Shown here: in pieces, positions 43,227 through 51,778 of the stretch | Position numbering within the stretch: position 1 is the stretch's first letter | How the letters are laid out: each line of letters starts with the position of its first letter | NCBI GenBank assembly: GCA_963774895.1 | Contig: CAVZGN010000001.1 | Location: 1 to 64,000 of the forward strand | From: REEB76 sp963774895 | Lineage (GTDB): Bacteria > Pseudomonadota > Gammaproteobacteria > Natronospirales > REEB76 | DNA length: 64,000 bases | Direction of reading: 5' to 3' | The notes under the pieces: generated by a model | What the model was told of the DNA's origin: nothing | Database searches by the model: none | What the model saw: only the letters and a program-made list of their open reading frames with translations | Made by a program: the position numbers and the translations under genes

Positions 43227-43334
43227 TGATGCGTATTAGCCGGCCTATATTTGTCTCCTTTTGTTGTTCTCCTATGTAATATTTAGAGAGAGGGCGAATG
43301 CAAAAGTGGCAGATGTCTAGAAAAATACATAAAA
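43227..43334 (-). repeat. Degenerate second copy of the regulator leader
   Basis: Imperfect direct repeat of 43090-43196: both contain AACAACAAAAGGAGACA followed by a similar coding start, but here the ATG is ATA (IGRLIRIKSTTF versus MGQMIRIKGMSF). A decayed tandem duplicate. Confidence 0.6.
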
Positions 43335-43431
43335 TGAACAGATGAATAACACCGCCAAATCTAATCGAGAAGCAAAACTGAAACTCCTGAAAAGAGGTCA
43401 AACGCCTAAATAAGGGTAATAGTAGCTATCG

Positions 43432-43677
43432 GTCAATAAAGCATGTGAAGAAGTCGGCATATCAACTGACCAATATTACCGATGGCTTAGAAAGCTACAT
43501 CAGGAAGGGGAAGTCGGATTAGAACCCGTCTCTAGACGGCCTCATAGGCTTCCAAGGCAGACCCCAAAGGCGGTGATAGATAGAATTAGGCACTAGCGTC
43601 TACGGGGATACAGTACAACGAGTGATATTGAACGGGTGTTGAAGAGCAAAGGTATACCATTTCACGTAAAACATTAA
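43432..43677 (+). pseudogene. Transposase/integrase N-terminal remnant
   Basis: Frame reading KACEEVGISTDQYYRWLRKLHQEG, then SRRPHRLPRQTPKAVIDRIR, an in-frame TAG at about 43594, then GYSTTSDIERVLKSKGIPF. This is the helix-turn-helix N-terminus of IS481/IS3-type transposases. The DDE catalytic domain is missing and no terminal repeats are seen. Confidence 0.6.
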
Positions 43678-43753
43678 TTGTAATTTTGAAGAAGCTAAGG
43701 CATGTATCTGGATGGTCGTAGAAGGCGCTGATTCGGAGCAACTACAGAATACA

Positions 43754-43797
43754 TTTGGGGGCATTTTTGGGGGCAACTCAGAGACCGTGGGGGCAAC
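43754..43797 (+). repeat. GGGGGCA direct repeats near attR (probable integrase arm sites)
   Basis: Three copies of GGGGGCA: two in TTTGGGGGCATTTTTGGGGGCA and one more 13 bases on. Such repeats often sit inside the right end of tRNA islands as integrase arm-binding sites; assignment here is by position. From 43678 to 44063 nothing else is recognised. Confidence 0.45.
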
Positions 43798-44063
43798 TTT
43801 TCACACACAATGTACTTTGGGCATTCCTGAGAAAACATCCTCTATTGCCCTTGGCATGAGTTTCGGACACCGTAGGTCGTGTAGCTGATGAGAGCCGATA
43901 TAGGGCAAATCAGCGATTTAACGAACGATGGAATTATCGTATTTTTAAGGCAGCAGCTGTGAATAGGTGACGACCCAAGTTCCCCTTGAATCCCCCCGAA
44001 AGAAATGACTTTTATAACCTCTTGATTCCGGGGATAATATAGACGGTATTTATTTGGGTATAA

Positions 44064-44112
44064 GGACTGAAAATCCGCGTGTCGGTGGTTCGATTCCGCC
44101 CCTGGCCACCAT
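44064..44112 (+). repeat. attR: right copy of the 49-bp direct repeat
   Basis: The 3' part of tRNA-Phe from the anticodon stem to one base past CCA, identical to 23909-23957. It marks the right end of the island. Confidence 0.92.
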
Positions 44113-44186
44113 TTTCAGATCAATCAATTAAGTTGTAGGTTAAGCCCTCAATCAATTTTCCGAGGGGGGAATCGAACATCTTTTTA

Positions 44187-44295
44187 TATCGGTGGTTCGC
44201 ACGGCACGCTTCGCGTCCTGCTGCGCGTGCCTTCCCAAGGCAACCCTCATGGTTGCCCGCTCGGCCTGTCGGCCGAGCCCACCCATGGTCACCAT
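44187..44295. repeat. tRNA-Phe remnant with three hairpins
   Basis: Begins with a T-arm-like ATCGGTGGTTCG and ends TGGTCACCAT like a tRNA 3' end. Between them are three palindromes: GGCACGC...GCGTGCC, GGCAACC-CTCAT-GGTTGCC and GCTCGGCC-TGTC-GGCCGAGC. Just before it lies an inverted T-arm fragment, GGAATCGAAC. Confidence 0.5.
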
Positions 44296-44370
44296 TTAAA
44301 TTATCAATTTAAAATCAGTACATCACCGCGTATCCATTGATTGCTGGGAGCGGAATCGAACACTGATTTA

Positions 44371-44625
44371 GTGTCGGTGGTTCTATGGCCGTTCATCCAT
44401 GACGGCCTATCCAGCCAGCACCGCCGCATTGCGCGTCATGCGCACCTTGCAGTCCAGGGCCTACATCCATGTAGGCCCGTTCACCGCATGCGGTGAACCC
44501 TTGTACCAGCGATCGGCCGGATCGACCTCGCCCCTTTTTGCTACACAACCCTGTTTCGCAGAAAAGTCCAGGGCATACATCCCTGTATATCCGCTCGAAG
44601 CTGTGCATCAAGCCCTGGCCACCAT
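44371..44625. repeat. Second tRNA-Phe remnant with palindrome cluster
   Basis: Begins GTGTCGGTGGTTC and ends CCCTGGCCACCAT, both identical to tRNA-Phe segments. The interior holds perfect palindromes, including GGGCCTACAT-CC-ATGTAGGCCC and GTTCACCGCATGCGGTGAAC, plus weaker ones. It is preceded by inverted GCGGAATCGAAC as in the neighbouring unit. No credible gene lies in 44113-44775. Confidence 0.5.
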
Positions 44626-44775
44626 CTTTAAATATTCTGTGGTTTCAAGTTTTGTACTTAGTCTATAGGTATCCAATCCCCGCAAAGCCATGCAGCCAGC
44701 GCTTCGCCACTGAACATGCCCGTGAGTTGATCTAAATCAGTTCATTCCCTTCCAGAATGACTATCTTGGACAAGC

Positions 44776-45369
44776 ATGCCACTAGTGGTGGGGGGATGTG
44801 TGCGTTCTGAAGTCATCCAATCTTTGTGCGACGAACACCGCAACATCGAGCGTGTGCTGCTGCTGATCCGTTTCCAGGCGGATTGTTTGCAGGGCACGCA
44901 TGACTTGCAGGGCTTCGAGTTGCTCACCAATGCCATCGGTTACATGCACAACTATCCCGGTGTCACGCACCATCCCTGCGAGGAGATCATGCTCGCCAGG
45001 CTGTCTGCCGTGAATCCATCCGTTGTGAGTCTTTGTAGTCAGGTGGCCGAGCAGCACAAATCATTCGCCCAACAGGAATCCAGCATGCTGCGACTGATTC
45101 GGGAAGCACAGGCGGGTGATGCGGGAGCCTGTATACAGCTCAAAGAGATCGGAGTCTCTTATTGCAAGGAACAGGCCAAGCACATCACCAGCGAAGAAGC
45201 AGAGCTGTTTCCGCTGGCAGGTGAATATCTCTCGGATGCAGACTGGCAGGAAATAGCCGCCCGATCCGAGGCGATAATCGATCCGATATTCGGTAAGGGT
45301 ATCCTGCAGCACTACCAGAGCCTGTACGACTACCTTATGTCATACAAGGCGGACATTGGAGTGCACTGA
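44776..45369 (+). CDS. Hemerythrin HHE domain protein
   Basis: Four-helix-bundle di-iron protein, 197 residues. Likely ligands: His in DEHRNIERV, His/Glu in YMHNYPGVTHHPCEE, His in EQHKSFAQQ and His/Glu in KHITSEEAELFPLAGEYL. Such single HHE proteins take part in oxygen, nitric oxide or iron-stress responses; the role here is not defined. First chromosomal gene to the right of the island and its tRNA remnants. Confidence 0.87.
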   Translation: MPLVVGGCVRSEVIQSLCDEHRNIERVLLLIRFQADCLQGTHDLQGFELLTNAIGYMHNYPGVTHHPCEEIMLARLSAVNPSVVSLCSQVAEQHKSFAQQESSMLRLIREAQAGDAGACIQLKEIGVSYCKEQAKHITSEEAELFPLAGEYLSDADWQEIAARSEAIIDPIFGKGILQHYQSLYDYLMSYKADIGVH

Positions 45370-45537
45370 CAGCTTGCCGCACCATGTTGGCATTCTGATC
45401 CACCGGTTACAGCCTGGTATTTACGGCACGCAACGCTAGCAGGTCGGGTCATGTGAGTCGCACCCCAATTCACGGAATTAACACGGTTCGGTTAAGATTA
45501 GAATTCGAATTTTGTACCAAATAAAAGCAATATTGCA

Positions 45538-46062
45538 TTGAAGAATCTGGTTGTTATTTTCACCGTAAATTTGTTGACGGCTGCGCCTGTGGCGCGGGCC
45601 GGCGGTCCACTCACGTCCCATCAAACCTGGGCGCTGGCATATGCCTCCGTCGTCGGAACCAGCTATTACGCCGAACCATTTCCCGTCGCTTACCGCTATG
45701 AGCGAACTCTCGAGGCAGTGCTGATCACTGAGTCAAGCCTGTGCCGCCACAAGCACGGCATCGATCATCGGGCCTATGGCTGTGGCCAGCTGCATCCTGA
45801 CGCGGCTCACGTGGTGGATGATTCGGCGGTGAGCGCACGCGTGCTCAAACGCGACGATGCGCTCAATATCCGGCTGGCGGCGCGATACCTGTCCTATTGC
45901 CTGCAGCAGATGTCTTCCTGGGAGCGCGGCGTAGTGTGCTACAACAAGGGACCGAATCACACCCGCGCCATGAGTGACGCCCATGTGGCTACCGACAGTT
46001 ATCTGGATACCGTCCGCCAGCACATGCATGAGGCCGACCAGCTCACCACCAGCAATGATTGA
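45538..46062 (+). CDS. Secreted transglycosylase (SLT)-like protein
   Basis: 174 residues with a signal peptide (cleavage near APVARA-GG). The lysozyme-like motifs are compressed: the catalytic-type Glu in VLITESSLC, GCGQLHPDAA, then NIRLAARYLSYCL and VVCYNKGP. Several Cys suggest disulfides. The start appears to be TTG (45538) with no strong ribosome site. Peptidoglycan cleavage is inferred from the fold pattern. Confidence 0.65.
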   Translation: MKNLVVIFTVNLLTAAPVARAGGPLTSHQTWALAYASVVGTSYYAEPFPVAYRYERTLEAVLITESSLCRHKHGIDHRAYGCGQLHPDAAHVVDDSAVSARVLKRDDALNIRLAARYLSYCLQQMSSWERGVVCYNKGPNHTRAMSDAHVATDSYLDTVRQHMHEADQLTTSND

Positions 46063-46070
46063 TTATGCAC

Positions 46071-47018
46071 TCATCGGCTAGCGATGGGCCGTATATCGAA
46101 GCTCGGCGCTTTGAGCCGATCACCTTGGTAAGCACGAACTTCACCGAAGCGCTGGTGCTGTTCCCAGTCTTCACGTGCTGCTTGGATTTCTTCCGCCGTA
46201 CGTGCCACAAAATTCCACCAGATTATGATGGATTCTCCGAACGGCACGCCGCCGATCAGGACTACACGTGCGGAATTCTTCGTACTGAGCTCGATGCTGC
46301 TGCGCTGAGTCCCGATGTGATGCAAAGCATCAGGCATCAGTTGTTTACCATCCAGTGTGACTTCCCCCTCGATGATGACGAGGGCATGCTCCCAAAGTAA
46401 ATTGAGCGGCAGCTGCATCCCGGCGCCCGCTTCGAGATTGAGCTCCGCACCCACGATCGGTGAGTAGGTGCAGGCCGGTGATCGCTGTCCTGCCAGTTCG
46501 CCCACAAATAAATGTACGCGTCCACCCTCCGGTTCCAATACCGGCAGATCCATATAATGATCGAAACTAGGTTGCCGCTGACGTTCAGCGGCTGGCAACG
46601 CGATCCATAACTGCAAGCCATGAAGTTTTCCGGAATTCCGGGACGGGGTCTCTTCCGAGTGGGCAATGCCCTTGCCGGCGGTCATGAGATTGAGTGCACC
46701 GGGGCGCGCCATGCCGGTGCAGCCCAGACTGTCGTGATGCAGTACTTCACCCGCGAACAACCAGGAGACCGTCTGCAGGCCGATGTGCGGATGCGGCGCC
46801 ACATCCATGACTTTCCTATTATTAAAGGATAAGGGTCCGAAATGGTCTAAAAAGCACCATGGTCCTACCAGGTGCCGCTGCCGAAGCGGCAGGGCGCGTG
46901 CTACGGTAAGGCCACCGCCGAAATCGGCGCTGCGAACCGGGTAGCTCAAGATATCCATCCGCGTCACGGCCTGGGGTTGGATGTATTCCGGTTCTGGCGA
47001 CGGCTTTAGGTTACTCAT
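46071..47018 (-). CDS. Pirin family protein
   Basis: A bicupin protein of 315 residues. Metal-binding site residues are in DVAPHPHIGLQTVSWLFAGEVLHHDS (His ligands) and GIAHSEETP (His/Glu). The C-terminal cupin ends VPFGESIIIWWNFVARTAEEI, the family signature. Bacterial pirins have quercetinase or regulatory activities, which cannot be told apart here. Confidence 0.92.
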   Translation of the reverse strand: MSNLKPSPEPEYIQPQAVTRMDILSYPVRSADFGGGLTVARALPLRQRHLVGPWCFLDHFGPLSFNNRKVMDVAPHPHIGLQTVSWLFAGEVLHHDSLGCTGMARPGALNLMTAGKGIAHSEETPSRNSGKLHGLQLWIALPAAERQRQPSFDHYMDLPVLEPEGGRVHLFVGELAGQRSPACTYSPIVGAELNLEAGAGMQLPLNLLWEHALVIIEGEVTLDGKQLMPDALHHIGTQRSSIELSTKNSARVVLIGGVPFGESIIIWWNFVARTAEEIQAAREDWEQHQRFGEVRAYQGDRLKAPSFDIRPIASR

Positions 47019-47211
47019 AACTGTTCTTACACAGGGTTCTGTAGGCTTTCACCGGGGTGTGGCCAAATCGTTATTGTGGAGCCGCCACAAGCGCAGGCCC
47101 CGCAGCCTTTACCACGCCGAATTACCCGGATACCTGCTACCTGAATGCACTATACTAAAAGTCAATAATAATACCGGGTATCGAGATGGCTAACCATAGA
47201 GGCGGTTTCGG

Positions 47212-47857
47212 ATGGTGAGGGTGTTAATCGCGGATGATCACGCCATTTTCCGGGCGGGCTTGGTCAAACTGCTGCAGACCATGGCGGATGTCCAGGTGAT
47301 TGCAGAGGCTTCCAGCGGGCGTCAGGCCGTAGAATTTAGCCGTCAATTTTCATCCTGATATCGTGATCATGGACCTGGCCATGGATGATATAAACGGGCT
47401 GGACGCTACCGCACAGATCCATGCACACCGCGCTCAAGTACGTGTAATCATCCTTTCCATGCACGCCAATGAAGAATACGTGACGCAGGCATTGAGCTCC
47501 GGAGCATCCGCCTACGTGTTGAAAGAAGCCACCCCGGATGAACTCAAACTGGCCATTGAGGCGGTTGTGCGCGGCGGCACTTATTTAAGCGCAGCCATCT
47601 CCAAACGGGTGATGGAAGACTTTTTTGGCCAGGCCACGGGCAAGCCCGGTCACGCCCATCAGCTGACCCCGAGACAAAAACAGATCCTGCAACTGATTTC
47701 GGAAGGCAAGAATGTCAAGCAAATCGCGTTCGAGCTCAAAGTGAGCATCAAGACCGTTGAGAGTCACCGCACGCAACTCATGGAACGCCTGGGGATTCCC
47801 AATGCAACGGCGTTGGTTCGTTATGCAGCGCGGCTGTCGCCGCTTTCGAACAAGTAA
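47212..47857 (+). pseudogene. NarL/FixJ-type response regulator with frameshift
   Basis: The receiver domain starts VLIADDHAIFRAGLVKLL. After EFSRQF the frame meets a TGA; the gene resumes one base later as HPDIVIMDLAMDDINGLD (phospho-acceptor Asp), then ILSMHA, YVLKEATPDEL, and a LuxR-type HTH (LTPRQKQILQLISEGKNVKQIAFELKVSIKTVESHR). The shift lies at a run of four T (47347-47350) where three would restore the frame. It is either a real null mutation or a homopolymer sequencing error. The sensor kinase at 48637 is its likely partner. Confidence 0.85.
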
Positions 47858-47887
47858 GCGGCGCGCTGGCCATTCTCACCGGGTCAC

Positions 47888-48295
47888 TCAGTAGGTGATT
47901 GTCATAGTGAGGATTCTGGCGCTTACACCATTGGCCTCGCTGGTGCGGGCGGAAACTCTGTAAAAAACGGGCATCATCTGGGGCGCGCCATTACCCACGC
48001 CGGATACGCTTGCCGGGACCGGGGTGCCGGGAGAGTTAACTCCGGAGCCGAGACTTATGTCATAGGCGGTGTTCTTGGAGCAATTCAAGGCCACCGTTCC
48101 ACGGACCATGGCTGTACCTTTGACGGTAGTTGACTCATCGATATCCATGTTCGGCATGCTGACATTGCATTCGCCGACGACTGTCACGGAAACCAAAAAT
48201 TGTCCGCGAAAGGCATCCGCCGAGACCGCGAGCGGCGCCAGCGCCAGAGCGGCTAACATTGTTGCGAGCAGCCAAATATAAAAACCTCTCGACAC
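47888..48295 (-). CDS. Spore coat protein U-like secreted protein
   Basis: About 135 residues. Signal peptide (SRGFYIWLLATMLAALALAPLAVSA) then an SCPU-like beta-sandwich: FLVSVTVVGECNVSMPNMDI, GTVALNCSKNTAYDISLGSG, and a C-terminal ILTMTITY strand. Related proteins are chaperone-usher pilin-like subunits; none of the usher or chaperone genes are adjacent. The start is taken as GTG 48295 with CAGGAG about 9 nt upstream; a longer frame to 48328 overlaps the folded leader. Confidence 0.68.
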   Translation of the reverse strand: MSRGFYIWLLATMLAALALAPLAVSADAFRGQFLVSVTVVGECNVSMPNMDIDESTTVKGTAMVRGTVALNCSKNTAYDISLGSGVNSPGTPVPASVSGVGNGAPQMMPVFYRVSARTSEANGVSARILTMTITY

Positions 48296-48303
48296 CTGAT
48301 ATT

Positions 48304-48420
48304 TCTCCTGATGGCCAGCCACCTGCACTCAGTTGCAGGGTTGCTGGTAGCGCCGCCGCTATCCCGTGCTTAAGCCTTTCGGCTGGCTGGCTTCACGCAG
48401 CCCCTGTGTATGGGTTCCCA
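48304..48420 (-). promoter_or_regulatory. Folded 5' leader of the SCPU-like gene (riboswitch-like)
   Basis: On the minus strand a 7-bp closing stem (GCCAGCC 48391-48385 with GGCTGGC 48320-48314) encloses three hairpins: AGCC-GAAA-GGCT, GG-A-TAGCG-GCGG-CGCTA-CC and CCTGCA-ACTGAG-TGCAGG. The 3' arm is a few bases from the CAGGAG ribosome site. It has a GNRA tetraloop and CACAGGG/ACGGG words reminiscent of c-di-GMP-I leaders but does not match that consensus order. Confidence 0.35.
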
Positions 48421-48473
48421 TAGATTCATATATATAGCGTTGAGCGCCGGGAAAAACAGTTGGAAAAACACCG

Positions 48474-48483
48474 TAGTCGACTA
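48474..48483. promoter_or_regulatory. Palindromic possible operator TAGTCGACTA
   Basis: Perfect 10-bp palindrome between the SCPU-like gene leader and the kinase gene; a possible site for a LuxR-type regulator such as the adjacent one. Inference only. Confidence 0.2.
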
Positions 48484-48636
48484 GGGATTAATCCGGTTCA
48501 GTGCTAGGTGGCCTCAGAAGTATCGCCTGGACCTTAATTTGCCGACCGATAGATTGTGATGCCGGGCAGATCAAACCCTGCGGGTGTTAATCTGTAAGCC
48601 TTGCTGAAGTCGTAGCATGCAAAAGAAGACTGCTGA

Positions 48637-51480
48637 ATGAGACCAATCTGGCCTGCGAACATACGCACCAGCCTGTTGTTATTGATGGCGGCCTGCATCC
48701 TGCCAGGCATCGTGCTCGCCACCTACTCGGCTATCGAGCGCTATCGCACCTCGATCGGCTATACCTATGATGTGGCCAAGCTGGCAGCGGATGCCGTCGA
48801 GGATCGCTACCAGAGTCTGGTCTCCAGAAGCCACGACCTGTTGACGGTCATGGCGTCATTACCTGCAATCAATATGGGGCCGGCAGAATGCAGCCACACG
48901 CTGGCAGCGCTTCAGGCACAGATGCCTGGCTATGAGAACCTCGATGTGGTGTCGCTGCATGGCGAATTTATCTGCAGCGCTGTGCCTTTGACGCAGCCTT
49001 ACGATGCATCCGATCAGCGCTGGTTCAAGCAGGTGTTACTGACACATGATTTCACCAGCGATGTAATCCCATACGGACGCATTATCCATCGAGGCATGCT
49101 GATCTTCTCAGCTCCGCGACTCGACAACCAGGGCAATCTCATTGGCATGATCAATGCGGCAGCTTCGCCTCTGGCATTACAACCTCCCGAGAGCGAGATC
49201 ACCTTGTCCCGCTACTCCCAGATTACGGTCTTTAGCAGCGATGGCACGGTGCTGATGTATTACCCCGGGGCGCAGGACTTTGTCGGCAGCAATCAATCGC
49301 ACGCAGTCTTGTTCAAGGCAGTCATGAATACAGCCGGCACGCCTGATATTGAGTTGCCTGGACTAGACGGGAAAACGCGGTTTTACACCTACAGACATAT
49401 CAGTACCGGCATTCCCGGTGCCGGTCTGTATATCGCCAGTGGTATCGATGGTAGCCTCATAAAACGTCTGGCGTTCCTGCCGCTGCTACGCGATTTCTCC
49501 ATCATCGCCGTGCTTACACTGCTCATCATCCTGATCAGCTGGTGGGTTTCGGGCAAATTTATCCAACGGCGTGTACGGCCGCTTCTATCGACCCTGCAAC
49601 GCATCGGCGCAGGCGAATTAGGCACGCGCTCCGGGCTTGCGGATGTCGAAGGTGAAATAGGCACCATCGCCCGTGGTGTGGACCGAATGGCTCAAGACCT
49701 TGAGGTGCGCGTTGCTGCCCAACGTGTCGCCGAGAGCTCCCGCGAAGCCAGTGAGGAACGTTACAAGGAACTGCTGGAACAGGCCTCAGATAGCATCATG
49801 GTGCGGCGTGTGAGCGGCGAGCTGGTGTTCGTGAATGCGGCGCTGTGCAAGATGTTGGGTTACAGCCGTAAAGAAATGCTGAAGTTGCGCGTTACCCACC
49901 TGATCGATGATTCCAACCTGTGGCGTCAGCGCCTCAAAGTCGGCGAATCCTTGCGCTTCGACGCCTGGATGCGGCATAGGAACGGCCATATTATTCCCGT
50001 CGAGGTCAGCACCATGCGGCTGAGCAATGGCGATCTGCAGTCAATCCAGAGGGACATCAGTCAGCGGCTGGAAACGCAGCGCCTGCTCCAGGAAAGCGAG
50101 CGCCAATACCGGGCAATCGTGGAAAAATCCATGCTTGGGATTCTGGTGAGACGGCCCACGGGCGAAATCATTTTCGCGAATCAGGCATTGTGTGCTATGT
50201 GCGGCTACAGCCACGAAGAAATGTTAAGTATGTCCATCTCCGATTTAGTGAACCGCTCTGATACCGCTGCCTTGGATGGTGTAAACCGGCTGGCTATCGG
50301 CGAATACTTGAGTTTTCAATACCAATTGCGGCATAAGGGCGGCGGCATCATACATGCTGAGGCCAGTGCTTGCCGCATTGATGATCTGAATATCCAGACC
50401 ATGATCAATGATATCAGCAGCCGTGTGCAGGCCGAACAGCGCTTCTTGGAAGAGCGCAATTTTGTGTTTAATGCAATCGAAACATTGCCGGGTATCTTTT
50501 TTGTTTTCACTGCGGATGGCAAGTTTGTGCGCTGGAACAAACAGTTGGAAACCATCACCGGATACGATACGGCGGAAATCAGGAATATCACTTCGGCCGA
50601 TTTACTGCCTCCGGAGCGCCGCGACAATCATTGGCAAATCGTGGCGGAAATTCTCAAGGGCAAAATGGCAGATGACGACATCGAACTGTTATGTAAGGAC
50701 GGCAGGCGCATTCCCTACTACTTCGTAGCGCGGAAATACCAATGGCAGGGACAAGAGAGCATTGTCGGCATGGGCGTGGATATGACGGAGCGCAATCAGG
50801 CAGAACAACTCGCGCTAAAATATTTAAATGAAATGCAGTCGCTTTCAGCCCGCATCCTGGAATCCCAGGAGGTGGAACGCCGGAGCATCGCCCGCGAACT
50901 ACATGATGAACTGGGCCAAGGCTTGACGGCGACATTACTCAGCCTCAAGAACCTGGAAGATCAGATGGGGGAAAGCCCGATTGCGGCGCAGGTCAAACAT
51001 GCGTCGTCCATAATCACCGTGCTCACGCAGCAAGTGCGTGCCTTATCCCTGAATCTGAGGCCCTCGGTGCTCGACGATCTGGGGTTGGTGGCGGCGATAA
51101 ACTGGTACATAAGGGAGCGGGTGGAAACCACAGGCTTGCGTGTGGTCCTGAACATCGATAAAAACCTGCCACGCCTGTCAGCATTACGGGAAACCGCATG
51201 TTTCCGGGTTTTGCAGAGCGCGTTTACCAACATTTTGCGCCACGCACAGGCGCAGGAAGCGCACGTCAGGCTGCGGCAGGTAGACGGCGACCTGGTGCTG
51301 GTGATCCGTGACGATGGCCGCGGGTTCGATGTGAAGACTGCCCGCCAGACAGCCTTGGATGGCAAGAGTCTGGGGCTGCTGGGCATGGAGGAGCGTGTAC
51401 GGCTTGTCGGTGGCGCAATTGAGATCACATCAACCCCGGCACATGGCACGCAAGTGCGCGTAGTACTGCCCATGGCCTGA
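48637..51480 (+). CDS. Multi-PAS hybrid-length sensor histidine kinase (NarX/HisKA_3 type)
   Basis: 947 residues. TM1 at about 10-29, periplasmic Cache-like sensor to about 275, TM2 at about 282-303, HAMP (to about 355), and three PAS domains (starting near RYKELLEQASDSIMVRR, QYRAIVEKSMLGILVRR and FVFNAIETLPGIFFVF). Then HisKA_3 with the phospho-His in RRSIARELHDELGQGLTATLL, and HATPase_c with VIRDDGRGFD and SLGLLGMEERV. Signals are extracellular and unknown. It should phosphorylate a LuxR-type regulator, most simply the frameshifted one at 47212. Confidence 0.92.
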   Translation: MRPIWPANIRTSLLLLMAACILPGIVLATYSAIERYRTSIGYTYDVAKLAADAVEDRYQSLVSRSHDLLTVMASLPAINMGPAECSHTLAALQAQMPGYENLDVVSLHGEFICSAVPLTQPYDASDQRWFKQVLLTHDFTSDVIPYGRIIHRGMLIFSAPRLDNQGNLIGMINAAASPLALQPPESEITLSRYSQITVFSSDGTVLMYYPGAQDFVGSNQSHAVLFKAVMNTAGTPDIELPGLDGKTRFYTYRHISTGIPGAGLYIASGIDGSLIKRLAFLPLLRDFSIIAVLTLLIILISWWVSGKFIQRRVRPLLSTLQRIGAGELGTRSGLADVEGEIGTIARGVDRMAQDLEVRVAAQRVAESSREASEERYKELLEQASDSIMVRRVSGELVFVNAALCKMLGYSRKEMLKLRVTHLIDDSNLWRQRLKVGESLRFDAWMRHRNGHIIPVEVSTMRLSNGDLQSIQRDISQRLETQRLLQESERQYRAIVEKSMLGILVRRPTGEIIFANQALCAMCGYSHEEMLSMSISDLVNRSDTAALDGVNRLAIGEYLSFQYQLRHKGGGIIHAEASACRIDDLNIQTMINDISSRVQAEQRFLEERNFVFNAIETLPGIFFVFTADGKFVRWNKQLETITGYDTAEIRNITSADLLPPERRDNHWQIVAEILKGKMADDDIELLCKDGRRIPYYFVARKYQWQGQESIVGMGVDMTERNQAEQLALKYLNEMQSLSARILESQEVERRSIARELHDELGQGLTATLLSLKNLEDQMGESPIAAQVKHASSIITVLTQQVRALSLNLRPSVLDDLGLVAAINWYIRERVETTGLRVVLNIDKNLPRLSALRETACFRVLQSAFTNILRHAQAQEAHVRLRQVDGDLVLVIRDDGRGFDVKTARQTALDGKSLGLLGMEERVRLVGGAIEITSTPAHGTQVRVVLPMA

Positions 51481-51778
51481 TCTCAGGGGGTGTAATTTCG
51501 AGTCGGCTCGTGGCCTGTTAAAGGCTGATTCCCATCTAATTTAAGGGATTCTCTGTTGATGATCGCATGCTTCATGTCACATACTAGACGATGGACTAAT
51601 GGGTAAATGCGCCGCAGTCTCTAGTCTCTTGTACAGTCATTGATCGGCGTTTAACAGGCTGATCTCGGGACGCGGGCCGCTATCCATGCTTGGCCATGCG
51701 CATGCTGGTTTAGATTTTTATCTTGCCCGTTTACGCCGCCTGGATATATCTCAGACAGCAGACATTAAGAGTGGTGAC

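Larger units (their letters stand above)
23958..44112. mobile_element. tRNA-Phe genomic (defence) island, about 20.2 kb
   Basis: Bounded by the 49-bp direct repeat with an integrase gene just inside the left end. It is visibly AT-rich compared with both flanks, which contain ordinary GC-rich housekeeping genes. Cargo: SRAP, Pycsar-like operon, unknown membrane protein, Nmad2, type I RM with ACNase-like ATPase, small unknown genes, RNase HI, and decayed Rep, AlpA-like and transposase genes. No complete conjugation or phage structural genes are seen, so it is probably an integrative element mobilised by others, or immobile. Confidence 0.9.

Noticed and set aside
43135..43401. Minus-strand ORF of 88 codons
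   Set aside because: Its end is the decayed copy of the regulator leader and its start has no ribosome site; no conserved content.
43754..43797. Origin of replication iterons
   Set aside because: Only three short GGGGGCA copies beside attR; integrase arm sites explain them better.
44187..44625. CRISPR-like array
   Set aside because: Palindromes differ from one another in sequence and spacing; no repeated unit with regular spacers and no cas genes.
48304..48420. Firm call of a c-di-GMP-I riboswitch
   Set aside because: Some words match but the order of conserved segments does not; kept only as a riboswitch-like leader.
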